Source: Psychromonas sp. SA13A
GTDB lineage: Bacteria > Pseudomonadota > Gammaproteobacteria > Enterobacterales > Psychromonadaceae
Length of the DNA stretch: 34,380 nucleotides
NCBI RefSeq assembly: GCF_011378715.1
Contig: NZ_WTKU01000017.1
Span: 59,052-93,431 of the forward strand
Reading direction: 5' to 3'
The stretch's first letter is position 1. Each line of letters starts with the position of its first letter. The notes below the pieces were generated by a model, which worked only from the letters and a program-made list of their open reading frames with translations, had not been told where the DNA came from and made no database searches. Positions 16,225-24,312 of the stretch are shown piece by piece. The translations under genes were made by a program, and so were the position numbers.

Positions 16225-18960
16225 ATGACCCAAGAAAAAAGCTTATGGACTAAATCAACCTGCGCATATTGTGGTGTAGGCTGTGGCATTGAAGCGAGTA
16301 TCGGTGCTAAAGGTGAATTAAGCATTCGCGGTGACAAATCACATCCAGCTAATTATGGAAACCTCTGCTCTAAAGGATTAGCACTGGGTGAAACCGTTAG
16401 CCATGAAGGTCGATTGTTACACCCTTCAATTGATGGTGTAGACACGGACTGGCCACAAGCATTACAACATGTTGCTTCAAAATTTTCACAAGCCATCGAA
16501 GAGCACGGTCCAGACTCAGTTGCTTTTTATGTATCAGGACAACTCCTTACTGAAGATTATTACGTTGCCAATAAGTTAATGAAAGGCTTTATTGGCAGCG
16601 CTAATATCGATACCAACTCTCGATTATGCATGTCTTCAAGTGTTGTTGGCCATAAACGTGCTTTTGGTAGTGATACGGTTCCAGGCTGTTATGAAGATCT
16701 TGATACTGCTGAATTGGTGGTGATCACTGGTTCTAACCTAGCATGGTGCCACCCAGTTTTATTCCAACGTTTAAAAGCTGAAAAAGCAAAACGAGATAAT
16801 TTATTTATTGTCGTTATCGACCCACGAGAAACAGATACCTGCTCTATTGCTGATTTACACTTAGCTATTCAACCAGAAACCGACGTCGCATTATTTAATG
16901 GTTTACTCACCTATCTTGTAGAACATAAAAAAATTGATAACGACTATATTCAACAACATAGTGAAGGTTTTAAAGCCGCATTAAAAAGTGCACAGAAAGA
17001 TGCCCCCAGTATCGCTCAACTAGCTACTGATTTAGCGTTGAGTGAGCAAGACTTAACATTGTTTTTTGCTCATTTTGCTAACACCGAAAAAGCACTGACC
17101 ATTTACTCCCAAGGTGTTAACCAATCAACTCAGGGAAGTAATAAAGTAAACAGTATTATCAACTGCCATATTGCTACAGGCCGAATCGGACAACCTGGAA
17201 TGGGACCTTTTTCAATAACAGGCCAGCCTAATGCAATGGGAGGCCGTGAAGTTGGAGGACTTGCCAATACGTTAGCCGCGCACATGGAATTTGGTGATCA
17301 AAAAGCGAATCAACTGATCAGCGAATTCTGGGAAACAGAGCAACTAGCCACCAGCCCAGGATTAAAGGCAGTAGATTTATTTGAAGCAATGAATAAAGGT
17401 AAAATAAAAGCGGTTTGGATCATTGCCACTAACCCTGTGGTCAGCTTACCCAACAGTAATAAAATTATTGCGGCATTAAAAAAATGTCCAACTGTGATTG
17501 TCTCAGACTGTATGGCCGACACTGCAACAACCCAATACGCGGATGTACTGTTACCGGCACAAGGCTGGAGTGAAAAATCAGGTACAGTGACAAACTCTGA
17601 AAGACGCATTTCAAGGCAGCGTCGTTTATTACCTAGCCCAGGTGTAGCCAAAGCAGATTGGTGGATCATCAGTGAAGTCGCTAAACACATGGGGTTTAAA
17701 AAGGCGTTTAATTACCTGCATGAAGGTGAAATTTTCTCTGAATTTACAAAAATGACTACGTTAGATAATGAAGATGGATTAACACGTGATCTTAATTTAA
17801 TTGGATTAACCACTCTTGATGCAAAAGGGTACAGTCAGTTAACCCCGCAACAATGGCCAGTGACTCACTTGCAAACAAAAAATGTGCACCAACGTTTATT
17901 TGCCGATAAGCAATTTTTTACGGCTTCTAAGAAAGCACAGTTCATTGCAGTCTCACAATTAGCAACGAGCCTTAATGTGAAAAGCGAACTACCTAAACAA
18001 TCCCAATATCCTTTAATATTAAATAGTGGACGTATTCGAGACCATTGGCATACGATGACACGCACAGGCTTATCAAGTCGTTTAGGTGCACATATAACTG
18101 AACCTTTTGTCGCAATACACCCAAATGATGCAGAAAAATCACAGATAAAAGATAACAATTTGGTAGCGATCAATAGCCCTCAAGGTGCAATGCTAGTGAG
18201 AGCATTACTCACTAAACAACAAAATCAAGGACAACTTTTTACGCCAATTCACTGGAATAGCCAAACCGCTAAAAGTGCTAACATTTGTAATTTAGTCAGT
18301 GATGATAATGACCCTATTTCTGGGCAACCCGGTTTTAAATCAACTCAGGTAAGCTTAAAAAAATGGCATTATCATAGTGAAGCGATGTTATTAACACGCC
18401 AACCGTTAGCACTAGGCGGGTTTGATTATTGGGTAAAACAAAAAGTTGAAAAAGGTTATTTGTACCGGATTGCTGATAACCGCACTGCTTCCGAATTAGC
18501 GCAAGCGATACAAAGTTTATTGCAAAACACACAAGGTAAAACGTTACAATTTTCAAGTACAGATCAATCTCAGCAGGCGATACATCGTTATGCCTTTGTA
18601 CAAAATGGGCAACTTAATAATGCTTATATTACCTCTGAGCAATTAACCACACAGTCATTAGATTGGCTACAAAGTGTGTTAGATCTTCCACTTGATAGTA
18701 GTATTGAGCTCACTCTCATTTCAGGAATTGTTGAAGGCAAGCTAGCACAGGGTAAGATCATCTGTGCTTGTAAACAAGTGGGGATCAATACCATTACTGA
18801 AGCAATTCAGAAGCAAGGCTGCCACTCGATCGATAGCATTAAACAATGTACTAGTGCAGGTACAGGTTGTGGTAGTTGTTTACCTGAAGTGGAAAATATT
18901 TTGGCCGAAAATTTTGTTGTGGCAACACAACACATTGAAGTTGAAGAGTTTGTTGTTTAA
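16225..18960 (+). CDS. nasA: assimilatory nitrate reductase catalytic subunit
   Basis: A 911-residue cytosolic molybdoenzyme that reduces nitrate to nitrite. The N-terminal [4Fe-4S] ligands are Cys13, Cys16 and Cys20 (CAYCGVGC) plus the Cys of NLCSKG near 48. Molybdopterin-binding segments include SRLCMSSSVVGHKRAFG, GPFSITGQPNAMGGREVGG, and the C-terminal molydopterin dinucleotide-binding domain beginning near LILNSGRIRDHWHTMTRTG. A C-terminal BFD-like [2Fe-2S] domain (CACKQ ... GTGCGSC, about 848-895) receives electrons, as in Klebsiella NasA. A GAGAG ribosome-binding site precedes the ATG. The gene stands alone, divergent from nirBD, with a sigma-54-like promoter upstream. No nasC/nasB electron-transfer subunit is in the window, so the electron donor must be encoded elsewhere. 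Confidence 0.97.
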   Translation: MTQEKSLWTKSTCAYCGVGCGIEASIGAKGELSIRGDKSHPANYGNLCSKGLALGETVSHEGRLLHPSIDGVDTDWPQALQHVASKFSQAIEEHGPDSVAFYVSGQLLTEDYYVANKLMKGFIGSANIDTNSRLCMSSSVVGHKRAFGSDTVPGCYEDLDTAELVVITGSNLAWCHPVLFQRLKAEKAKRDNLFIVVIDPRETDTCSIADLHLAIQPETDVALFNGLLTYLVEHKKIDNDYIQQHSEGFKAALKSAQKDAPSIAQLATDLALSEQDLTLFFAHFANTEKALTIYSQGVNQSTQGSNKVNSIINCHIATGRIGQPGMGPFSITGQPNAMGGREVGGLANTLAAHMEFGDQKANQLISEFWETEQLATSPGLKAVDLFEAMNKGKIKAVWIIATNPVVSLPNSNKIIAALKKCPTVIVSDCMADTATTQYADVLLPAQGWSEKSGTVTNSERRISRQRRLLPSPGVAKADWWIISEVAKHMGFKKAFNYLHEGEIFSEFTKMTTLDNEDGLTRDLNLIGLTTLDAKGYSQLTPQQWPVTHLQTKNVHQRLFADKQFFTASKKAQFIAVSQLATSLNVKSELPKQSQYPLILNSGRIRDHWHTMTRTGLSSRLGAHITEPFVAIHPNDAEKSQIKDNNLVAINSPQGAMLVRALLTKQQNQGQLFTPIHWNSQTAKSANICNLVSDDNDPISGQPGFKSTQVSLKKWHYHSEAMLLTRQPLALGGFDYWVKQKVEKGYLYRIADNRTASELAQAIQSLLQNTQGKTLQFSSTDQSQQAIHRYAFVQNGQLNNAYITSEQLTTQSLDWLQSVLDLPLDSSIELTLISGIVEGKLAQGKIICACKQVGINTITEAIQKQGCHSIDSIKQCTSAGTGCGSCLPEVENILAENFVVATQHIEVEEFVV

Positions 18961-19929
18961 TTTTTTTTATTTGAAGAATAATAAAACAGAGTAAATACAT
19001 TAAGGCTAATAACGTATTTTAGTATTTATTGAGCCTTATTTTTCTTCGTGCCCTCTTTGTAGCGAAGCAGTTTTGTGGTTATTTTTTCTTTAAAATCAAA
19101 AGCGATTAACCACGAAGGCACGAAGCTCACGAAATAAATAAAAACACCAAAAAAATCAAGGCCAATAACGAATTTTGATGTTTATTGAACCCTATTTTCC
19201 TTCGTGTCCTCTGTGTAGCGAAGCGGCTTCGTGGTGATTTTTTTCTTTAAAATCAAAAGCGATTAACCACGAAGGCACGAAGCTCACGAAGCTCACGAAG
19301 CTCACGAAGCTCACGAAATAAATAAAAACACCAAAAATCAACTCTAACCAGGTATTTTAGTGTTTATTGAGCCTTATTTTTCTTCGTTAGCTCTCTGTAG
19401 CGAAGCGGCTTCGTGGTGATTTTTTTCTTTAAAATAAAAAGCGATTAACCACGAAGGTAAAAAGCCCTCAAATAAATCAAGCCCAGCAACGAGTTTTAAT
19501 ATTTATTGAGCCTTATTTTTCTTCGTGCCCTCTGTGTAGCGAAGCAGTTTTGTGGGTATTTTTATTTAAAATCAAAAGCGATTAACCACGAAGGCACGAA
19601 GATCACGAAATAAATAAAAACACCAAAAATCAACTCTAGCCAAGCATTTTAGTGTTTATTGAGCCTTATTTTTCTTCGTGCGCTCTGTGTAGCGAAGCGG
19701 CTTCGTGGTGATTTTTTTCTTTAAAATAAAAAGCGATTAACCACGAAGGTAAAAAGCCCCAAAATAAATCAAGCCCAGCGACGAGTTTTAATATTTATTG
19801 AGCCTTATTTTCCTTCGAGCCCTCTGTAAGCGAAGCGTCTTAGTGGTGAATAGCTTTTTTGTGACTTTACAATAGCGACAAAAAAAGCGACCAATGATCG
19901 CTTTTGAAGTTTGACTGAATTGGTAAAAA
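18961..19929. repeat. six-copy tandem array with CACGAAG inverted repeats
   Basis: No gene in 969 bp. The anchor TTTATTGAGCCTTATTTT recurs at 19025, 19181 (variant), 19363, 19502, 19655 and 19794, giving periods of 156, 182, 139, 153 and 139 bp. Each unit carries CTTCGTGGT and, about 35 nt on, ACCACGAAG, an inverted repeat able to form a hairpin around an A/T-rich loop. Two unit types alternate: long units ending CACGAAATAAATAAAAACACC and short ones ending GGTAAAAAGCCC. The 182-bp unit is longer because a 9-bp element CACGAAGCT is present five times from 19276 instead of two. The last copy is degenerate. CCACGAAGGCACGAAG-type repeats are known as dispersed elements in many bacterial genomes; their function is unknown. 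Confidence 0.85.
19883..19905 (-). terminator. rho-independent terminator of the MhpD-like gene
   Basis: An 8-bp perfect stem, AAAAGCGA (19883-19890) and TCGCTTTT (19898-19905), with loop CCAATGA. On the minus strand it is followed by a run of T. It lies 25 nt after the stop codon of the 19930-20751 gene. Confidence 0.85.
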
Positions 19930-20751
19930 TTATTTATTAATATCAACCAAGGTAAAGTCCATTGTACAAACGTCACCAAACTTAACCGTAGACTTAGCAC
20001 CGACTAATACTTCATGCACACCAGTGATTGCACCAGAGCAACATAAAGAACCAGCAGGTAAGGTAATACCGCGCTCAGCACAACAGTCAATCATGAAAGC
20101 TAATGCTGCCATTGGACCATTTAAAATACCATCTGTAGGAGCAGTATTAATTAGCTGGTCATTAATAGTGACACTCGTTTGCATATTAGCAATGCTGTTC
20201 TTCCAATCACTAATAACGCTGCCCACTACCACACCGTATTGGTTACCAATATCTGCAATGATTGCCGTTGGACCATAACTATTTAGGTCAACAACAGGGC
20301 TACTCGCAATTTCGATACCTGCATAAACATCCTTAACAAGATGCTCGACACCGTCAGCAGTATTAATGCTACCAGGAGCGATATCTTGATTAATCTCTAT
20401 CACTAATTCTGCTTCAATCGCAATAAAGCCACCAGCAAATACAGGTAACTCAAACTTTTCACCCGATGATTGTTGTTCATTTAGAGGCACATGAACATTG
20501 TTAAAAATAGGCCCAATAACACGCTCAGCCCCCAATTCTTCACGCAACTCAGGAGGAATCATCCCCACTTTCCAACCAACAATCGCTTGGTCAGAAGCTT
20601 CAATTGAACCATCTTGAACAACATATGCCTCTTTTAATGAAGTAGGGATAGGACCTGGAAAACTATCTAAAATACGAACATCTTTACGAGCACTAGAAAG
20701 TGCATGTGCTAGCTCGCTAATTTGCTCACTAGTTAAAGGGGTAGCTGACAT
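19930..20751 (-). CDS. 2-keto-4-pentenoate hydratase-like protein (MhpD/fumarylacetoacetase family)
   Basis: A 273-residue protein of the MhpD/HpaH branch of the fumarylacetoacetate hydrolase family, cytosolic, normally hydrating 2-keto-4-pentenoate or decarboxylating related acids in aromatic degradation. Family features are VGWKVGMIPPELREELG (the LTS/KVG-type segment), metal-binding acidic residues in AIEAELVIEI, VYAGIEIASSPVVDL, and a glycine-rich C-terminus (GSLCCSGAITGVHEVLVGA). The length matches MhpD (about 269). No other aromatic-degradation gene is near, so the substrate is uncertain. It is a single-gene unit with its own terminator; a perfect FNR box lies 136 nt upstream of the ATG. 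Shine-Dalgarno GTGAGAG is moderately good. Confidence 0.88.
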   Translation of the reverse strand: MSATPLTSEQISELAHALSSARKDVRILDSFPGPIPTSLKEAYVVQDGSIEASDQAIVGWKVGMIPPELREELGAERVIGPIFNNVHVPLNEQQSSGEKFELPVFAGGFIAIEAELVIEINQDIAPGSINTADGVEHLVKDVYAGIEIASSPVVDLNSYGPTAIIADIGNQYGVVVGSVISDWKNSIANMQTSVTINDQLINTAPTDGILNGPMAALAFMIDCCAERGITLPAGSLCCSGAITGVHEVLVGAKSTVKFGDVCTMDFTLVDINK

Positions 20752-20886
20752 AAAATACTCTCACAATGGATTTCATAAGTTGATGGTGAAGATGGCAGCA
20801 AGTAAGTGCAAACTTGAGCCCTGAAAAATTAGTATAAACGTCCTATAACAGCAAACAAAGTGATAATTAACTGTTTAATCAGGATT

Positions 20887-20900
20887 TTGATAGATATCAA
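20887..20900. promoter_or_regulatory. FNR-type binding site
   Basis: TTGATAGATATCAA is a perfect match to the FNR consensus TTGAT-N4-ATCAA. It lies 136 nt before the hydratase start and 263 nt before the ABC ATPase start, so the hydratase is the likelier target. Confidence 0.6.
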
Positions 20901-21082
20901 TTGTATAAAAGAGAACAATATACAAACAACAATCAAACAAAAAGCAAACAAGAAAAAAAGCAGCTTCGATAATTGTTATTAAATAATCGTTAATACTTCT
21001 TAAGATTTAAATCGTTCAGAAAAACCTGAGAATAAAATCGACCTAAAAAATACAATAGCATCTCGTATTGCTCGGTTTAATT
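20901..21082. other. gene-free A-rich stretch between the FNR-like and Zur-like sites
   Basis: Together with 20752-20886 this forms the 411-bp divergent region between the hydratase and zinc operons. It is A/T-rich, with an A/C-rich run (CAAACAACAATCAAACAAAA) near 20922-20943. I see no small gene or structured RNA. Confidence 0.5.
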
Positions 21083-21097
21083 TGTTACATTATAACA
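21083..21097. promoter_or_regulatory. Zur-like box 1
   Basis: TGTTACATTATAACA matches the enterobacterial/Vibrio Zur consensus TGTTATA-N-TATAACA at 13 of 14 defined positions. Its centre (21090) is 21 bp, two helical turns, from box 2. Confidence 0.7.
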
Positions 21098-21103
21098 AAT
21101 TAA

Positions 21104-21118
21104 CGTTATATTATAACA
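21104..21118. promoter_or_regulatory. Zur-like box 2
   Basis: CGTTATATTATAACA matches TGTTATA-N-TATAACA at 13 of 14 defined positions and contains the perfect core GTTATA-T-TATAAC. It ends 44 nt before the ABC ATPase start, where binding of a repressor would block a promoter. Confidence 0.75.
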
Positions 21119-21162
21119 ATTCAGTAATCATATACTGACCCATAATAAACAGCGGATGAATC

Positions 21163-21858
21163 ATGATTAAATTAACAAATTTAACTTTTGCCTGGCACCA
21201 ACAAGCAATTATTGAAATTGAAGCCTTACACATTGAAAAAGGTCAGCACCTTTTTATTGAAGGTCCTAGTGGAAGTGGGAAAAGTACACTATTAAACTTA
21301 TTAGGTGGTGTATTAACACCTCAACAGGGTTCGATTTCAATACTTGGGCAATCACTACAACAGTTGTCATCTAGCCAAAAAGACAGTTTTAGATCCAACC
21401 ATATCGGCTTTATATTCCAACAATTTAATTTAATCCCTTATCTCAGCGTCTTAGATAACATCACCCTACCCTGTACTTTTTCAGCATTACGAAAAGCAAA
21501 AGTGTTAAAACGCAGCGAGTCTTTGAATGCTGAAGCAATACGTTTATTAGCCGCTCTAGGGTTAACTGATCCAGCTTTATTACAACGTAATGTGAATCAA
21601 TTAAGTGTAGGGCAACAGCAACGAGTTGCGGTAGCACGAGCAATGTTAGGTAGCCCAGAAATAATTATCGCCGACGAACCTACTTCAGCATTAGATGCAA
21701 ATCATCGCCAAGCTTTCATTGAGATATTATTTGAAGAATGTAAAAAAGAAGACATTACACTGATTTTTGTCAGCCATGATACCAGTTTAAAAAATCACTT
21801 TGATTATCACATTAGCCTACCTGAAATTAATAAAGCGAATGCTAACCTAGTAACCTAG
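21163..21858 (+). CDS. ABC transporter ATP-binding protein (LolD/MacB type), putative zinc system
   Basis: A 231-residue ATPase with a complete motif set: Walker A GPSGSGKS (34-41), Q-loop FQQFNL (near 86), signature LSVGQQQR (147-154), Walker B IIIADEP (167-173) and H-loop His205. Its sequence and small size place it with the LolD/MacB/FtsE branch, whose partners are FtsX-type permeases, and such a permease follows 11 nt downstream. GGA precedes the ATG at suitable spacing. Two Zur-like boxes lie immediately upstream, so expression should rise when zinc is scarce. The ATPase-permease-DUF3299 set resembles part of the Zur-regulated zrg transporter of Vibrio as I recall it; I found no ZrgA-like gene here. 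That comparison needs a search. Confidence 0.92.
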   Translation: MIKLTNLTFAWHQQAIIEIEALHIEKGQHLFIEGPSGSGKSTLLNLLGGVLTPQQGSISILGQSLQQLSSSQKDSFRSNHIGFIFQQFNLIPYLSVLDNITLPCTFSALRKAKVLKRSESLNAEAIRLLAALGLTDPALLQRNVNQLSVGQQQRVAVARAMLGSPEIIIADEPTSALDANHRQAFIEILFEECKKEDITLIFVSHDTSLKNHFDYHISLPEINKANANLVT

Positions 21859-21869
21859 GAGGCAATATA

Positions 21870-23492
21870 ATGGCCATTTTATCTCTCGCATTCAAAAGCT
21901 TACTTAACCGTAAACTGACATTTTTTATTACTCTCTTTTCTATTGCGATCAGCGTGACTCTGTTATTAGGCGTGCAAACCCTAAAGACAGAAACAAATTC
22001 AAGTTTTATGAAAAGCATTTCAGGCACAGACTTAATTATCGGCTCACGTGGCGCTTCTTCACAGTTATTATTAAGCTCAGTCTTTCATATCGGCCAATCA
22101 ACAAACACCATTCAATACGCAACTTATCAGGAGATACAAAAATCACCAGCAGTTGAATGGGCAGTGCCTATTTCTTTAGGTGATTCTCACCAGGGTTATA
22201 CTGTGATGGCGACTGATTTAAGTTTCTTTGACCATTTTAGCTATGCAAATAAACAACATCTTAAGGTGCATTCAGGAAAGATAGATGGAGATATGTTTGC
22301 TGTTGTAATTGGCGCAGAAGTAGCAAATAAATTAAACTATGCAATTGGTGACGAAGTCATTGTGACGCATGGAGGTGGTGAAATAGAAGGCCATCACCAC
22401 GACAATATTCCTTTTTATATCAGCGCTATTTTATCCCCCTCTTTTACTGCTATCGATCAAACTTTAATTATTTCCTTAGAAGCAATGGCCGCGATGCATA
22501 CCGATAATCATGGTCATTTTGGCGTACTCCCAGGTGAAGAAACCTTAGCGACTGATCAAGGCCATGAACATCACGACGAAGCAACGCATCAAGAGCATGA
22601 ACATCACGACGAAGTAGCACATGAAGAACATGAACATCACGACGAAGCAACGCATGAAGAGCATGAGCATCATGATGAAGCAACGCATGAAGGACATGAG
22701 CATCATGATGAAGCAACGCATGAAGGACATGAGCATCATGATGAAGCAACGCATGAAGGACATGAGCATCATGATGAAGCAACGCATGAAGGACATGAGC
22801 ATCATGATGAAGCAACGCATGAAGGACATGAGCATCATGATGAAGCAACGCATGAAGGACATGAGCACGACGATCAAATTCATAGCGAACACCGAGAAAC
22901 GCAAGATCAACGCGTGGCACGTTTATTAAAAATAAAGCCTGAAAAAATTAATGCTATTTTTGTCGGTTTAACTTCACCACAAGCCATATTAGGGATGCAG
23001 AGTTATATTAATAACTATCCTAAAGAGCCATTATCAGCGATTATTCCAGCTGTGGCACTGCAAGAGCTATGGCAGTTCTTTAGTCTTGCAGAAATTGCAT
23101 TGAACATAGTCACAGTATTTGTTGTCTTAGTCGGGCTATTAGGTATGTTAAGTATTATCCTGATGAGTTTAAATGAACGTCGCAGAGAGATGGCGATATT
23201 ACGCTCAGTGGGCGCTAGGCCTGCACATATCTTTGGTTTAATCATTGGTGAAGCTGGGTTTGTTTGTTTTGCAGGTATAGTACTCGGTGTGGCATTGCTT
23301 TATTTATTACTTGCAGTGTTACAAGCTCCGCTTGCCTCTTATTATGGGTTTTATATTGATATCAATATGTTAACGTCTAATGATCTACTTATTTTAACCG
23401 TTATCCAATGCAGTGCTTTATTAATTGCACTTATCCCTGGCTGGCTGATCTACAAATATTCATTATCAGATGGAATGAGTATTAAATTTTAG
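21870..23492 (+). CDS. FtsX/MacB-type ABC permease with His-rich periplasmic repeat, putative zinc system
   Basis: A 540-residue membrane protein with the four-helix MacB/LolC topology: one segment near 10-35, a large periplasmic domain, then segments near 406-432, 453-483 and 506-530, with the FtsX motif NERRREMAILRSVGA between. Inserted in the periplasmic domain, residues 231-340 are ten 11-residue repeats of the form GHEHHDEATHE, each giving about four His and four acidic residues. Shorter His clusters occur nearby (GHHHDN, HTDNHGHF). Such stretches bind zinc and similar metals. MacB-type transporters usually move no ions across the membrane but drive periplasmic or envelope processes, so the protein may hand zinc to a carrier or sense it, rather than import it alone. 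The ATPase stop precedes it by 11 nt with GGAGG as ribosome-binding site. Confidence 0.9.
   Translation: MAILSLAFKSLLNRKLTFFITLFSIAISVTLLLGVQTLKTETNSSFMKSISGTDLIIGSRGASSQLLLSSVFHIGQSTNTIQYATYQEIQKSPAVEWAVPISLGDSHQGYTVMATDLSFFDHFSYANKQHLKVHSGKIDGDMFAVVIGAEVANKLNYAIGDEVIVTHGGGEIEGHHHDNIPFYISAILSPSFTAIDQTLIISLEAMAAMHTDNHGHFGVLPGEETLATDQGHEHHDEATHQEHEHHDEVAHEEHEHHDEATHEEHEHHDEATHEGHEHHDEATHEGHEHHDEATHEGHEHHDEATHEGHEHHDEATHEGHEHHDEATHEGHEHDDQIHSEHRETQDQRVARLLKIKPEKINAIFVGLTSPQAILGMQSYINNYPKEPLSAIIPAVALQELWQFFSLAEIALNIVTVFVVLVGLLGMLSIILMSLNERRREMAILRSVGARPAHIFGLIIGEAGFVCFAGIVLGVALLYLLLAVLQAPLASYYGFYIDINMLTSNDLLILTVIQCSALLIALIPGWLIYKYSLSDGMSIKF
22560..22889 (+). repeat. 33-bp coding tandem repeat encoding His/acidic units
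   Basis: Ten units of 33 bp start at 22560, 22593, 22626, 22659, 22692, 22725, 22758, 22791, 22824 and 22857. The first three and the last are diverged; units from 22659 to 22856 are near-identical at the DNA level, including synonymous positions, which indicates recent expansion by slippage or recombination. Unit length is a multiple of three, so copy number can change without a frameshift. The high-identity repeat also stays open in other frames, creating spurious antisense open frames. Confidence 0.95.
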
Positions 23493-23500
23493 GAAAAAGC

Positions 23501-24163
23501 ATGAAAAAATATTTATTAATACCATTTTTAATCATCTTAACCTCTATGGTTCAGGCTCAACCGATGCAGATCGGTTGGCAAGACTTGCAGGGAAAAGTTG
23601 AACCTTATCAAGACCCTTTTGCTGCTTTAACAGATGATCAACTTTTTAATCTATCTGTTTATGGCCGTATTACAGAGATGAAAACCTTATATCCTTTATA
23701 TGAGATAACTGATGCCATGCTCAAAGAAGCTGAAGAAGCTAAAGCTCAGTTAATAAAAGAAAATATTAATATTGAGTATATGTTTGAGCAGCGCGATATT
23801 ATTATGAAAAAACGTCAAAAAGCAGCCCTAATTACTAATGACTTGTTAGCCAATAGAGAAATACAGATGTCTGGTTATATGTTGGCGCTTGAGTTTGATA
23901 ATGGGACCGTATCGGAGTTTTTACTAGTTCCTACCATTGGGGCTTGCTCACACAAACCAGTGCCTCCGGCGAACCAATTAATATTCGTGAAAGCAGCTAC
24001 ACCTGTTCATGCTGGCTCTCCTTATATGCCAATAAAAATAACGGGCACTTTACGAGTCACACCGGAAGTTAAAGACCTTTATTTAGTTGATGGTAAAAAA
24101 CAAGTGCGCATGGCTTATAGTTTAGAAGATGCCATCGTAGAACAGTTTATTGCAACGCATTAA
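23501..24163 (+). CDS. DUF3299-family secreted protein, third gene of the putative zinc operon
   Basis: A 220-residue protein with a signal peptide (MKKYLLIPFLIIL, cleavage likely after TSMVQA at residue 19). The mature part begins QPMQIGWQDL. A helical charged region near 80-110 precedes the conserved DUF3299 core SGYMLALEFDNGT, then IGACSHKPVPPANQ and LRVTPEVKDLYLVDG. The single conserved Cys with neighbouring His in ACSHK could take part in metal binding; that is inference. It starts 8 nt after the permease stop with AGGA upstream, so all three genes form one operon. Proteins of this domain commonly accompany LolD/LolC-like ABC genes; no biochemical function is known to me. Confidence 0.88.
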   Translation: MKKYLLIPFLIILTSMVQAQPMQIGWQDLQGKVEPYQDPFAALTDDQLFNLSVYGRITEMKTLYPLYEITDAMLKEAEEAKAQLIKENINIEYMFEQRDIIMKKRQKAALITNDLLANREIQMSGYMLALEFDNGTVSEFLLVPTIGACSHKPVPPANQLIFVKAATPVHAGSPYMPIKITGTLRVTPEVKDLYLVDGKKQVRMAYSLEDAIVEQFIATH

Positions 24164-24182
24164 AATTGCTAACAAGTTAACA

Positions 24183-24219
24183 CTCAAAACCGTAGTAGAG
24201 TAATTGCGACGGTTTTGAG
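24183..24219 (+). terminator. inverted repeat after the putative zinc operon
   Basis: An 11-bp perfect stem, CTCAAAACCGT (24183-24193) and ACGGTTTTGAG (24209-24219), 20 nt after the stop codon. No U-tract follows, so it may be a processing or stabilising hairpin or a weak terminator. Confidence 0.5.
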
Positions 24220-24249
24220 CCTATTAACATTCTGACTAGCGGCTAATAG

Positions 24250-24299
24250 CAAATCTAATAACCCGTCTAATAACCAATCCAATAACCAATCCAATAATT
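24250..24299. repeat. short tandem repeat of AATCCAATAACC type
   Basis: Degenerate copies of a 12-13-nt unit (AATCTAATAACC, GTCTAATAACC, AATCCAATAACC twice) between the putative zinc operon and the convergent gene. It contains no gene. Confidence 0.55.
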
Positions 24300-24312
24300 A
24301 ATTTAGCCTGAA

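Noticed and set aside
18764-18994. Second frame at the 3' end of nasA
   Set aside because: A shadow of the BFD-like C-terminus of NasA, whose cysteine pattern proves the main frame.
22468-22920. Antisense proteins across the His repeat
   Set aside because: Open frames arise because the 33-bp repeat contains no stop in several frames; the sense permease is clearly the real gene.
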